A DNA stretch of 64,000 nt from Melieria omissa (GCA_963971225.1 OZ020267.1:149633927-149697926); one strand, 5' to 3'. Counted from the stretch's first letter, positions 1-13,004 are shown. Made by a program: numbers and translations. The notes: generated by a model from the sequence alone, not told the origin.

Positions 1-1253
1 AGTGGCGAGGAAAACAAGAACAGCAATAAATATGCGAACATGGAGTTCAACGAACAAACGCTCATACAAATATTTTGCACGGTTGCGGTGCGGAGCAAAA
101 TACTTGCGTGCTCGAACAGCGAAGAAGAAAGTGAAGCGCGTTCACGTGTTGTGAACAGGAACGAGTGTAATGACTTGGCTTCTCGTCGATAACGTGTGCG
201 TGAGTGTGTGCCATACACGCGTGTGTGTGTGTGTATGTGTTCTGGTGTAGCCAGTTAAAAATACAACAATGGCCGCATAAATTCATACATACAAATATTG
301 ATTACGTTGTGGTGTGGGTGCTGTCGTTTGTTTATCGCTGTTGCTGGCCAGTTGCTGGCAGCGACATGGGCAATGGCAGCTATCGGAGTAATATAAAAAT
401 AAACGAGTATATCGCCACGCGTGGAAAATGAGGTGAAATTAATTGAATTAACAGTGGAAAGTGCAATGCGCAAACGAAATTGGCGCACCTCATGGTCAGC
501 TGGTGCCACAAGAGTTGCTTCCAAATTGAAATTCATTTAATCATACATAGAGAGACTTCAAGTTAGAACCAATCGAACATGTATGCAATGTATCAAATGT
601 TGGTTATGTGTGCGTCAAATCGATTTCGATTTCCATTTACTCAACTGTCTTTATTTCTGCCAGTTTGTCGCCGCAACCGCAGCGCATTTAAGCCGATTTC
701 CAATACATCCTCTTCAATCAATCATTGCAAATTGCCAACACATTTAGCTTTGCATTTGCTGTGTGTACGTTTGCGAAAAAAATATGTAAGGGAAGAATAT
801 AAAAACGCGAGACGCAAAACATGAAAATATGGTAAAGGCGCTAACTTCATTTCAATAGGAAATTACGGCCGCTGGCGAAAGATGCTGCGCCAAGTGATGT
901 GATGATGAGCGGAGCAGACAACGTGAGGTGTTGACAGCGGTCGCAGCTGGCAAACGTTGCCGCGAATTGAATTTGTCTGTGTTGCTGGTTGCAGCCAGCG
1001 GGCAATAAGGCGCTGTCATTCGATTATGAACCGCAGGAAACGCAGCCAAATGTCATTGAACGTTGTTGCCAGGAAAGAAAAATTCAATTTTGTTTCAATT
1101 TCAATGCAATTTCTCAATTTTATTCAAACAACTCAAAATCAAATTAATAAATAAGCATTAAATAGTTGGAGTAAAAATGCAAAGAGTAATTAAATTTGTG
1201 CTTGTTAGGGAAATAAATGTAAACCTTTGGAAATCTATCAATAATGCTCATTT
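1..1253. other. Non-coding DNA left of the receptor gene
   Basis: No coding exon with family resemblance or good splice signals was seen here. A short GT-rich microsatellite lies near 201-240. On the minus strand an AATAAA signal (plus-strand complement at 1119-1124) lies 130 bases after the receptor stop codon and is the likely polyadenylation signal of that gene, so about 1110-1253 is probably its 3' UTR. Confidence 0.6.
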
Positions 1254-2988
1254 CTACGCTGCGGTCGGTGGTATCAGTCCCTCGCCCTTCAATATGGCCG
1301 ACATATCGAACTGTAGCAGCACAATGAGATACGACGTGGCTGCGCTCACCGTCTACATTCAATTTAAATGCATAGAATAATATAAGAAATATGAAATATT
1401 CAAACCAAAAGCAATGCGTCGACTAACCGAAAATATGAACGTGTAATCGAGCGCAAAGAGGCCAATGCCATTGAATTGAAAGTAACCCTCCCAGTGAAGA
1501 AATTGCAGTGTGAATGCCTTCATTTTGTTGTAGTAGAGATCGTTGCCCAGCATGAACGAGGGCTTCTTTTGCATAATCTCGTGCACAATCATGGCCGAGT
1601 CCTTGGAGTGGGCGTTGGTGTTGCAGCACAGACGCAGCACCAGATAGCCCACCACCATCGTAGAGAAGCTCCACAGCATGTAAATGAAGATGACATGGTC
1701 CATGAGTTCGCTCTGGCCGCCCACAATGAACATCACCTTCGTTTCGAGAAATATGCCGAAGATGGTAATGGCAAAGCAGGCAGCCATGTACGGCACACAC
1801 TGGGCGCCGAACTCGGCATTCACCAGCACGCTGAGCGACAGTATGCGATCGTGCAGTTTGAACAGGTCCGGCAGATTCGATTCGGAAGTGTGGCTGCAAC
1901 AAGCAAATGAAATTTGATTACTGGCAAATTGCAAACGGTGTTTCGTTGCTGACAGACCCATCGTTGCCGCGCGTTCTTTGCGCATACTCCTCCTCCTCGT
2001 CATCGTCCAGATCGTCCGAGTCGGAGTCATTGGAATTGTTGTCTTCATTGCTGTCGTTGTCGTGATCGCGCTCGTTGCGTTTGTTGTTCTTGAGCACCTT
2101 CGCGTTGTCTTTATTCGCTTCTTGCTTCTCTAACTTTCCACTGGCCAGCTCCGAGTCAATGATGCCGTTAATGGGCTTCTTCGCATCGCTCTCGATGTCA
2201 AAGACTGCAATGGGCGCATGCCGCTTGTCGAACTCCATGTTGATTTTGTTGAAGAGCGAGTTGAGCTCCTTGAAGCGATGCGAAATCACCGACACATAGT
2301 AGATGAACATGCCCTGCGCAATGCTGCCCACGAAAAACGGAAACGTGATCACCATCACCGAGAGGAAGAAATATGGCCCATATATGCTGCCAACCAATAC
2401 AAGACACAACTTATTGGAATCACTGATAGTTAGACTTGAACTTGAACAAAAACCAACCCCACAACATGCTCCACATCGTAGCTCAGATCCACTGCAAACA
2501 ATATGAGCACAAATGCCCAAGTCATGTAGTAGAGATGCTTCTTTCGCGGCAGCTTCATCTTGTCGTCGGCCACCTTGGCGCACTTGGCAATCAGCTCGTC
2601 AATCTCGGCCAGACTTTGGTCGAACTGCAGAAAGAAGGTCTTGCGGCGCAGCAGCGTCAGAAAGTAGACGCTCGCATAGAGAAAGCAGCCCACGTGCATG
2701 AAGAGTGTATTGCTCAGGCGGCAGATGCTGTTGCAGGCCGCCAGTTGATAGATGCCGAATCCGTAAAAGTTCACAGTGAAGTAGCAGGTGAAGTAGAAGG
2801 CCGGCACCAGCGCCATCAGCCAGTAGTCCTGCACCACAATCGACTGGTTCTTGCTGCGGTTGAAGGGCATCAAGCCGAAAGACTGCAAAAGTGCAAAGAC
2901 GAAAGAAAAAAGAACTGGCAGCTTTAGTGAGGTGCTTCCAAGGTTGTATGCAGCTTACCAGGGACAGAAACAGCAGCAGAGGATTCAT
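1254..2988 (-). CDS. Gustatory receptor (insect 7tm_7 chemoreceptor), five exons
   Basis: This is a multi-pass plasma-membrane taste receptor of the insect gustatory receptor family, which are ligand-gated channels with an intracellular N-terminus. I place exons on the minus strand at 2988-2959, 2882-2458, 2386-1958, 1893-1428 and 1352-1254. All junctions are GT-AG and phases match (0, 2, 2, 0), giving 482 aa from MNPLLLFLSL to a TAG stop. The last exon carries the family signature: residues 456-465 read TSYLIVLLQF, preceded by GLFALDYTFIFS. Several hydrophobic segments fit seven membrane passes. Residues about 240-294, between two hydrophobic blocks, form a long polar loop with a run of Asp/Glu at 274-285; the family's usual loop is shorter. 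The third donor (GTCTGT) is the weakest junction. The best ortholog is not clear: the C-terminus recalls Gr28a and Gr2a, and the recalled sequences of Gr66a, Gr43a and Gr32a fit worse, so no symbol is given. Confidence 0.9.
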
Positions 2989-3256
2989 GTTGGATAGGTG
3001 CCTATCGTGCGCAAGGACCTGCTCGTCGTACGGCGCCAGTTGTACTGCAAATTAAACGGCAGCAGTCATGCATTGAGGCGGCGTATTTGGGTAATGGAGC
3101 GTGTGCACTCGGCTAATGGTTTGACACCGGTATCGGAGCCGAACAATGGGCACACTTTAAGATAATATCTTCGTATTTAGCTGGCGTGGCGTAAGCGCGA
3201 ACGCAATTAGTATATTAAAAAGTGTACACGTGCAGAAAAGTTATGAGTTTCTTTGT

Positions 3257-3600
3257 TTTATTTTACTTTATTTTATTTTATTTTCTTTTATTTTATTTTA
3301 TTTTATTTTATTTTATTTTATTTTATTTTATTTTATTTTATTTTATTTTATTTTGTTTTGTTTTATTTTATTTGATTTGGTTTTGTTTTATTTTATTTTA
3401 TTTTATTTTATTTTATTTTATTTTATTTTATTTTATTATATTTTATTTTATTTTATTTTGTGTCATTTTATTTTATTTTACTTTATTTTATTTTATTTTA
3501 CTTTATTTTATTTTATTTTATTTTATTTTATTTTATTTTATTTTATTTTATTTTATTTTATTTTATTTTATTTTATTTTATTTTATTTTATTTTATTTTT
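3257..3600. repeat. TTTTA pentanucleotide array
   Basis: This is a run of about 65-70 TTTTA units with scattered variants (TTTTG, CTTTA, TGTCA). It stays open in several frames and so produces false leucine/phenylalanine ORFs. It lies about 270 bases upstream of the receptor start codon, on the 5' side of that gene. Confidence 0.97.
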
Positions 3601-4999
3601 TTGTTTTATTTAATTAAATTTTTCTAATTTATCTTATCTTAGCTTATTTTCTTAATTTTTATTATGTTTTTATTATTTTATTATTATTATTATTTTTTTA
3701 TTTATTATTATTTTTTTTAATGAGGTCCGTGTGAAAACTTGATACAATAAGTCAAATATTGCATAAAAGTATTCTATATACATTTCGTTTTGCTTCTATT
3801 TCTTCAGCAAAGCACATCATAAATCGATACTAGATATCAACAAAATCAACAACATCTGTCAAGTAATTTCTCACAGTGTTTGCAGCCTATTGAATACTAA
3901 TAAAGCGTGTTTTCCCCCCTTTTTCACTAATACGCAATATCACACAACACAATGTTGACAATTTCCAGGCACAAATGAAACAAAACAAATTAAATTGTTT
4001 ATTGACATTACTAATCGGTGTCGCCAAGTCTCACTGCGCTATCAAGACAAGACAAGCTTTTATTCTTCAATGTGCATTTCACTAAATTAGCATCGTAAAA
4101 TTTGATAATTTCCTCAAGTCACGCAGTCAGCACACATAATTTTCACTCCGTCTTTTACTGCTTAACTGCAAACCATAAAATCCCTAAGCCTGCACAGCCA
4201 GCAACCACTGCCAAGCCAGAGCTCATCAAATTGATGAGCTTTTCGGGGCGTCACTCGTCGTTGAAACCCTTCGTCGGCAGCAGCAACATTTCATCTCAGT
4301 CGTTTGCTACGAAACTTATGACATTACAGCGCCGCAAGCAATCACAGCTTCAAATGTTGTAAACGCTTACAGCCAACAAATCATGCAAACTGAATTGCGC
4401 ACAGACACACACACACAAATATATATGTGCAGCACGCCCACAAAACTGCCATTACACTATGAACAAGCACAAAGTACATCACTTCCGTTTCCTTTGGGAC
4501 CTATGTAGAAAAGAAGCGGAAAGGAGTGGAGGAGAGAGTAGCTAGTGGCAGCAGCCAGCAAACAAAGCACTTGCAATTTTATTGATGATTTCCGCTACAG
4601 ACTACCAAGTGCCCAACATTGTTATTATTGTTTTTGTGTAGTTGGCAGCATTGCACAGAGTTCTCTCTTTAAGTGAGTAAAAACGGACAAACAAATTTAT
4701 AGCCAATCTCAATAATACTGGTCACAATTGAAAGAGGAAAGCCCAACTAAGTATACAAAATTTAGTGTATAAGTAAATATTTGCATGAATATAGCAAACG
4801 GAAACTGACTATTTTTGATTTGCATTGATTAAAACTGCCTTTGCTATTGAAACAAGAGTGTTGTGTTAAAAAAAGATGGATTTACTTCTTACAATGAAAC
4901 CTAACATAATTAAAAGAAAAAAAAGGTGTAATACAATTTTTTAAAATTTGTATTAATAAATTTGTATATTGTCTGTGTTAGAATGAAAACCAAAAATGC
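3601..4999. other. Intergenic DNA, no gene seen
   Basis: This AT-rich DNA follows the pentanucleotide array. I see only short accidental ORFs, a small CA microsatellite near 4405-4420 and no transposon ends. Confidence 0.55.
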
Positions 5000-5003
5000 T
5001 TAA

Positions 5004-5466
5004 CCCATTAAAGCCGGGTATCAGTTGGTACCTGGAATTGACCCCAAATGATCAGAAACAAAATTTCAGCTTTCTATCTCTGCACGTTGCTGTAATATTC
5101 ATTGGGTATTTTGTACCCATTACGCAGCAATGGTAGCTTTTTTCCATACTTTTTAAAATGATCAGTTAAACGTGAATAAAAGATGTATTGTTTTCAGGTG
5201 AGCTAGGAACGAGATTTTTGTGAAGTTCTAAGGCGTCTACGTTTCGCCACATTTTCCACCTCCGGCAAATTCACAATTTTTGGAGTCTGGTAACTCTAGC
5301 TAGATGGAGGAATTTTAGGGTGACTTCCACTAGACTAAGGTAGTTCCATCTTTACCCCAACCATCCCCATCAATGATTTTGAGATATCTCTACCACGAAC
5401 TTTTCTGTGATATTTTTATAAAAGTCAATTTTCATGGGTAAATTTTACCCATTAGGCAGCAATGGG
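5004..5466. mobile_element. TTAA-flanked miniature transposon (piggyBac-like)
   Basis: The element begins CCCATT and ends AATGGG, with TTAA directly outside each end (5000-5003 and 5467-5470). This is the target duplication of the piggyBac superfamily. A second internal copy of the terminal motif (GGGTA...TACCCATTA.GCAGCAATGG) occurs near 5104-5133 and again near 5436-5464. At 463 bp it has no transposase and would depend on enzyme supplied elsewhere. Confidence 0.75.
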
Positions 5467-5470
5467 TTAA

Positions 5471-6095
5471 AACTACAAAAGTTTTTTTGTGAACAGTGAA
5501 CAGTGAACAATTTCAGATATTTCAAAATGTTATTTTAATTAAATTTTATCGAAAAATAGGTGTTTCGACTACTTTTTAAAATGAATTATTTTCTGAGATC
5601 GAAAGATATCGGAGAATGTCTTTAGATTATCCATTATATTATATTATTAACGTAAATAAATCCAGGAACATATTGTCACATACTTTTTAGATATTTTCCT
5701 TTAAGTTTTCCTCAGATTTTTAATTTAGAAAAATTTTTTAAATTACAACTGAAGTAAAAGCCAGCAAACCTCAGCTTTGCAAATTTTGAGTCAACATTAA
5801 AAGCGAAAATGGCCACATCAATTCTTAATATATATCGAAAGTTTTAGCAACTTCTTGGTAACCATGTATTTTTAAAATTTTTTTACTCAATAGACTAAAA
5901 ACCTGAAAATCCGTGTTCACATTTTTTTGTGAAAAAAGTTTCAACTTTGAGCCGCTTTTGCACCGACACTAATTAATTTTTTTCACAGATTTTTTTTTGT
6001 TTTGTTTTATTATCTTTCAAATGATATCAAAATCGTTTAAAATCTGAGACTAAAAATTTTTTGAATTTTGTCTATGGAACGAATCACTGTGAACT
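5471..6095. other. AT-rich intergenic DNA
   Basis: No gene or repeat boundary was recognised in this stretch. Confidence 0.5.
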
Positions 6096-6099
6096 GGTG

Positions 6100-6500
6100 T
6101 AAAGCCTCGGGTCTAAGGCAATTGAAAGTCTTTATCAAGGGTTAATGCTCCAAATAGAGTGAGGAATGCCTCACACTAAGGAAGAGTCAGCAACCTGTCT
6201 TCTAACTGGGCATTGCAGACTGAGAAAACATATGTAAGCATACAATTGCGTAAGAACAGGTTACATGCGGAAGGCTCTGTAGACTCTGGGGAATTGCAGA
6301 GGAGACTCCTGAATACATCAAACTGCACTGTGATGCGGCAGAAGAGAATATCAAGTACCTAAACCCTCCTAAGTTACTACTTAAGCTTCGTTAGGTCGGT
6401 AGGTTTAGGAGATGTTCCTCAACAACTTGTAGGAGATACAATAGATCATTTTTGGTCTCAGTGCAATAAACCGCATTAAAATCTAATCTTATCTAACAAG
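6100..6500 (+). mobile_element. 3' stub of a non-LTR retrotransposon (I/R1-type)
   Basis: Translated with frameshifts, it reads LTGHCRLRKHM from 6202, then CRLWGIAEETPEYIKLHCDA from about 6281. This is the LTGH...CRxCG...ETxEHxxxxC block that ends the second ORF of I- and R1-like LINEs, after the RNase H region. It is followed by a short 3' region ending in TAATCTTATC. Only the last few hundred bases survive and the frame is broken, so it is a dead 5'-truncated copy. Confidence 0.65.
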
Positions 6501-7607
6501 TTGATTAACAAACGAACGGATGGACAACAAGAAGGAGGTAAGAACAGATGAACGGATATGACTAGATCAGACAAAAATATGTATGTACATGGTTTATAAA
6601 GATTCCTTTAGCGAATCCTACTTGTAAACATTTTAAAGAGAAAACTGATTCGTTTTCTGAATTCAGCACAATTTAATCAAATTTGCACCATTCCCTTATT
6701 TTGGCCTATTTTTTTGTATGTAGGCAGAGCACTGCGTTATATGAACTGTCCTGGCCACAGGAAAAGCAAAAAAGCATTCGCGCTGCTATCGACTACAGCT
6801 GCTGGTCAATCAGCCGCAAGCGTTGCGCACACGAGTCCAGATAATTTTCTTCATTTCATAAATATTTACTTGTATACATAAGAAAATATATATATCACAC
6901 ACTAATCGCTAATGCAGCACTTGACGCCGCAGCACTAACGCCAATCGAGTAGCAGACAATTTGCGAGCGAGACAGCGAGCAGCTCCTCAAGTCGCTACAC
7001 TCGCACACTTCGCATTAATTGTCTGTGTTTTTTTCGTTTAAAATTTCCCCAGATAAACATTAACGGTGCGTTGTGGCATTAAGTATGCGTCGGGCTTCTG
7101 CCACAGCTGAGCCAAATATGTACAAATGCAAATATTTATCTCGTGCCGGCGGCCAGCGGCTTCAGTTCGGTGCGGTCAGATGCTCCTGGGAAATTTGCAT
7201 CTTATTATACAATAATGACAATGAATTCGGCTTTGCCGGCGGTAGGCTGTGTCGACGACTGTTTTGTTAATAAAGTGGCCGCCAACGGGCGAATTAATGT
7301 GGGGGCGTGTGCACGTGTAGCGAACGAAAGCTACAACATAATCTTCTTTTATGTTGGTATAAAACGGCTTATTATGCGCTTGAATTATTAACCGTAGGGG
7401 CAGATATGTGACGAGATGATTATGATGAGATGTAATGTTGAGTGTGTTTGCAAGCAAAAATAGAGGCAATTTCAAAATAGTGCAAAGCGGGCTGAAGAAC
7501 CTATTTCGAGTTCATTAAATTTGTAGTGGTTTGTAATATTTATAGATGCGCGTATTATTTAATCTCTCTTGAGTCGTAAAACTGTGAGTAGAAAATCTAA
7601 AATGTTT
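6501..7607. other. Intergenic DNA, no gene seen
   Basis: Accidental ORFs of up to about 100 codons occur on both strands near 7070-7475 but have no recognisable domains. No transposon ends were seen. Confidence 0.5.
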
Positions 7608-8108
7608 TACATCTCATTCGTGAAGCGGCGTCCATGTGGGAGAGATCTACATCTCACAGGACAGCAAAAATCATGCTTCGCGAACATAATGTCAACAACA
7701 CAGAGTTTGTACTATCACTCCGAAGAGATGATTGCAAACTATTGACCGGGATACTCACGGGACACTGTCTCACACCGTCCCACGCTGCCAAACTTGGCTT
7801 GGTACCAAGTGATGCATGCACAAGATGTGGTGAAGACAGTGCCAAGGGCACCCTGGAGCATTTGCTGTGCCACTGCCCTGCTCTCTACAGATCACGGGTC
7901 AGCTGCCTCGGATCCGCGTCGTTCCCTTCCTTGGAAAGAGTCGCGGAACAAAAAAGCAGCGACTTACTTAGATTTGGAAAAACGTTTTTGACAAACTACA
8001 TACAGGTCTGAAGCTCCAGAACCTTTCTGGTACCACTATGGACCAACATGGTCTATGTGAGACCCCCCCGAGGGTCAGCCAGCCTAACCTACCTACCTAC
8101 ATCTCATT
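7608..8108 (+). mobile_element. 5'-truncated LINE 3' end with perfect 11-bp target duplication
   Basis: An 11-base direct repeat TACATCTCATT flanks the insert at 7608-7618 and 8098-8108. The insert (7619-8097) carries one uninterrupted frame, 7634-8011, whose protein has LLTGILTGHCLTPSHAAKLG, then CTRCGEDSAKGTLEHLLCHC and LLRFGKTFLTNY. These match the C-terminal zinc-knuckle-like region of I-like LINE ORF2. After the stop come about 85 bases of 3' UTR ending in ACCT repeats. Target duplication, 5' truncation and a simple-repeat tail together mark target-primed reverse transcription. The lack of frame damage suggests a fairly recent insertion. Confidence 0.88.
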
Positions 8109-10543
8109 AAGGTTGGTTGAAAGTTTAATGTTTCGTCTCCAGTTGCATTTATAATAGCGTTTTAGAAGTCCTTATCGGAGATGAGTGCATCAGAAAAGAC
8201 TGAGAAACTGAAGACTGAAGGAGAAGAAAAGAGGAAGAAGAGCAAGAACATTATTTTTTTTATAAAAGGATGACGTAAATATCTAAACAATTATGAAAAA
8301 TTTCTATTTAATTAATTACACTGTGCAAGTCGAAAATTCCAACATGGGCGAGGCCTACTGAGCGACTTTTCTGTAGGTATACTGAGTTGAGATTCACCAG
8401 CCGTTTGGCTGGATTGGCTCTAGTTTAAGATAAATCCGACTTTGAATTTTGCTCATTTTAGTCGAGTTCGTCGCTTAAGTCTTCGAACGTTTAAATGCTA
8501 ATTGGTTCTAAATCGTTCTGAATATTGCTTTACTGTCTTCGGCAACATTGTAGATATTTTGACGACCAACAAATTTGCTTGAGTCACCAATCCAAAAAAA
8601 ATACATTCAAACTGTGTTTTCGACAAAAATGTCCCAAAAAACCCACTTTCGTCGAGGCATAAAAACAGTGTAGCGAACCCTCGTGAAAAAATAAATGAGT
8701 CTGCTTTTATATAAAGGGTTGGCTCTGCATCTAACAAACTAAAAATTTTGCCTGGGAAACGCCCATAAAAGGCGTGGCTCGGCGTCAAAGTTCAAAGTTT
8801 TTATCAAAAAAACTCAATTAATCTCGAACTGATTTACACGATGGGTTTCAAACGAAAGGTCTTTTTCATACCTTTCTTTTAGTGTGCACCATTGGATACG
8901 TAAGATGTACTAATAAAAAGTTTTAAGTGAAAAAAAATATTTTTATAAAAACAAATTTTTTTTATAAAATTTTTTTTTTTTAAGGATTTTTCTTTTGGTG
9001 TGCAACATTAGATACGTAAGATGTACTAATAAAAAGTTTTAAGCGAAAAAAATATATTTTTTTTAATTTTTTATAAATTTTTTTTTAACGGATTTTTTCT
9101 CGAAAAATTCCATTACTAAGATACAATAAGTTTTCTACCATATTGCAGCCTGTGAAATTCCCTTTACAATGAAATATAAAAATGTATACTTTTGTTTTTT
9201 CTGAATATATTTTTTACATTTTTTTCCAACTTGGCTCTGGGTCCAAAGCCATTTTATATTCACCTTCGCAATCAATTTAATGTTAAAATATATAAAATAT
9301 TTAATTTTCCAATTTACAGTTTTCAATTTTTTTTTCATTTTTCAATTATTCAATTTTGGTTTTTCAATTTTCGCAGTCTGTTTTTTTGTTGTTGTTTGCC
9401 GCATGCAATTAATCAATCAGAGTTGAACAACTTACCTCAGCTACTTTAGGTAAAATGTAGCACTTGCTTTCCACCTGTTTTAATATCATTCAGCAACTCA
9501 TACAAACTCAAACTCACACACACACACACATACACTGTCAGTGAAATGGCCGCAATTGCAGTTGCAACGCTGGAAGTTGTTTGCAGAAATGTTGATAACA
9601 AAAGTGCAAGTGTTGTCATTCGGACAACGAAAACATATAAAAGAGATTATTCCGTACTTATGGCAGAGAGCAGACAAATGTTTTGCATTTCTGTATGTTG
9701 ACCGTTTTATGTATACGAATGTGTCTGTGTGTGTGTGTGTGCGATGACAGTGCAAGGTTTATTGAAGGCTTTCAGTAAACCCTGTCTGTTTGCTTCATGC
9801 TTTCTAGTTTTTTCATTTGCTCCAGTTTTGCGCTCACATTTTCATTGGTTAGGCAGCTTTTCACCACTGTCTGCTGAGAGCACTGCCAACGCCAAGCTTG
9901 CGAGAGCTTTTCGTGAGCGCAAAGAGCTAAACTTCATGAATATTTTTGCGTAATGACAAGAAAACTGGCTTGGGTAACAATAGCTGCAATCTACAGGTTT
10001 GTGTATACAAATTGGCGACTTATCTGTATGTCGGTGTGTGTGTGTGTGTGTGTGTGGGTGTGTTGGTGCCTTAGTGGACTAGCGTCCTTTTGCATAAATT
10101 ATGGCGATTGAGCAATTGATTCTAGTTGGGTTCATACGATTTACATAACGTCAGCAACGTTCGAGTGTCTGGGAACGTGAAGTCGAACGAATAGATTGAA
10201 GAATTTATGAATAATGAATTCGAAGTGATCATTTAGCTGTTCGGACTTTCTCTTTCTCTGTTTTGCACACTCCAACCACTGCCAATTATGCTGCCTAAAA
10301 GTATGCCAACAAATGATGTGGTTTGCTTTCTGCTGCGTGCAGTTGGAAATTCTCTAAGTAGCGCAGCGCACCTACAACGATGCGAAGACGCCAGCGCACG
10401 CACCATGGCGATCAATAAATGTTTGAAACAGTCGATCAGTTGATTGGAAGCGCTTAAGATGTGCGCGCCATCGGATTCTTAACGCGCGCGAAATTTGTTT
10501 CGCTGATTTGTTTTGTTTGTGTCAAGCTGGCCGAGTGGCCACT
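8109..10543. other. Intergenic DNA upstream of the rhomboid gene
   Basis: No coding exon was supported. A 116-bp direct duplication is listed separately. CA/GT microsatellites lie near 9516-9532, 9725-9742 and 10034-10056. The last few hundred bases before 10544 probably hold the rhomboid promoter and 5' UTR, but I could not place a TATA box or initiator with confidence. Confidence 0.5.
8872..9048. repeat. 116-bp tandem duplication
   Basis: A segment containing GATACGTAAGATGTACTAAT occurs twice, with equivalent points at 8882 and 8998 (period 116). The stretch between is poly-T/A rich. The two copies differ by only a few bases. Confidence 0.85.
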
Positions 10544-10792
10544 ATGTTCAAGCATAGGCAGCGACATGAACTGGAGAGTGTTGGCCTATACAAGAAGTGT
10601 CCAATGGAAGTGCAGGTGACCGCCTGCCATACCAAAGGCCATGTGCTGCCGGGTGCAGCCACTGGCACTGCCGGCAGAGCGCTGCTGTCGCCAGTTAGGG
10701 CGCCCATTGCAAAGATTTTCATCGACGATTTAACCGAACGGCGACGCCTATGGCGTGTGCCGTGGTTCTGTGTGCTTATGTGCCTCGTACAG
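10544..10792 (+). CDS. Rhomboid gene, exon 1
   Basis: This exon encodes the first 83 residues: a cytosolic tail ending DDLTERRRLWRVPWF and the start of membrane segment 1. The ATG at 10544 is chosen because upstream in-frame sequence offers only non-ATG codons. The exon ends CAG followed by GTAAAT. The splice joins it in phase to 17304, 6.5 kb downstream, restoring a continuous first membrane segment. That is the main argument that this isolated exon belongs to the rhomboid gene. Confidence 0.88.
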
Positions 10793-12973
10793 GTAAATGT
10801 GACATGAGCGACAGTGAGACAATATCAATAATAATAGCGAAACGGTTCGTTGCACACGCGTTTCCATTGCTAGGCGACAAAGGGCGCTACGTGTTGGCAA
10901 TAATTTTTGTCTAATTAACAATTAAATGTTTGCAATTTTGCATTTAATTTGTAATCCATTCAGTGTGCGTGTTTTGTGAGCGTGGAAAACATTTTTGTTA
11001 AAAAAAATACTATGTTTTTATTGTACAACCAAATAGTTTGGAATGTCAATAAAATTTGAGAAAAGAAAATTTGAGTTTAATGAACATAATGCAATTATTT
11101 TTTGGATAATTTTTTTTTTAATATTAGTTTTACTTTTCAAGTTTTAGTTGCAGATTTGTATTTATGTTTTTGGTTTTTCTATGAATTAGAATGAGAATTT
11201 TATGAGATTTTAATCAAAATGGAAAATTTCAACAAAATATAATTTAATTTAATACATATAATTATTTTAATTTTTATTAAATTTATTATAATTATTTGAA
11301 AACAATTAAAATTTTTAATTGGATATAAAAGATCAAAAAATAATTTATTTTAATATAATTAATTTTAATTATTTGTATTAATTTCAATTGAATTTATTAC
11401 AATTATTTGAAAAAATGAAAAATTTACACTTGAAATTTGTTAAGATCAAAATTTAATTTATTTTAATATAATTATTTATAAGTTTTTAAATGAATTTTAA
11501 TTGAATTTCTTTTTATTTAAATTGAATTTATTAAAATTATTTGAAAACACGAAAAATTAATGAATGGAAATTTGAAAGATGAAAACTTAATATATTTTAT
11601 TATAATTATTTATAATTATTTGTATTAATTTCAATTGAATTTACTATAATTATTTGAAAAAATGAAATACTTATGTATATCCGGAAATTTGAAAGATCAA
11701 AAGTGAATTTATTTCAATATAATTATTTATAATTATTTGTATTAATTATTTTAAATATGAAAAATTTTAATTGGAAAATTTGAAAGATAAGAAGTTAATT
11801 TAATTAAATATAATTATTTATTTTTATTGATTTTATTATAATTATTTGGGATTAGAAGTGTGAAATATCAAAAGTTAATTCAATCAAAAAAAAATTTAAA
11901 ATTTCAATCAGAAATTTGAAAGATCAAAAGTGAATTTATAATTATTTGTATTAATTTTCATTGATTTTCTTTATAATTAATTGAAGAAATGAAAATTTTG
12001 TGATCGGAAATTTTTAAGATCAAAAGTTAATTTATTTTAATATAATTATTTATAATTAATTTCAATTGAATTTATTTATAATTATTTATTTTAATTGATT
12101 TTAATATAATTATTTGGGATTAGAAGTGTGAAATATTAAAAGTTAATTATTTGAATATAATTATTTATAATTATTTGTATTAATTATATGTAAAATGAAA
12201 AATTTCAATTCGAAATTTGAAAGATCAAAAGTTAATTTATAATTATTTGTATTAATTTTCATTGATTTTCTTTATAATTATTTGAAAAAATGAAAATTTT
12301 GTGATTGGAAATTTGAAAGATCAAAAGTAAATTTATTTCAATATGGTTATTTATAATTAATTTCAATTGAATTTATTTATAATTATTTATTTGAATAGAT
12401 TTTATTATAATTATTTGTGATTAGAAGTGTGAAATATCAAAAATTAATTATTTTAATACAATTATTTATAATTAATTGTATTAATTATTTGAAAAATTAA
12501 TAATTTTAATAAAAAATTTGAAAGATCAAAAGTTAATTTATAATTATTTGTATTAATTTTCATTGATTTTATTATCATTATTTGAAAAAATTAAAATTTT
12601 GTGATTGGAAATTTGAAAGATCAAAACTAAATTTATTTCAATATGGTTATTTATAATTAATTTCAATTGAATTTATTTATAATTATTTATTTGAATTGAT
12701 TTTAATATAATTATTTGTGTTTAGAAGTGTGAAATATCAAAAGTTAATTATTTGAATATAATTATTTATAATTATTTGTATTAATTATATGTAAAATGAA
12801 AAATTTGAAAAATTTCTAAAAATTTGAAAGATCAAAAGTTAATTTATAATTATTTGTATTAATTTTTAATGATTTTATTAGAAAAATTAAAAATTCGCAA
12901 TTGGAAATATGAACGATCAAAAATTAATTTATTTAATATAATTATTTTTATTAATTTTACTTGAATTTATTTG

Positions 12974-13004
<31 letters not shown>

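Noticed and set aside
3222..3617. Leu/Phe/Ile-rich ORFs of about 130 codons
   Set aside because: Artefact of the TTTTA array.
9498..9755. ORFs around GT/CA microsatellites
   Set aside because: Cys-Val or His-Thr dipeptide runs reflect the microsatellite, not a protein.
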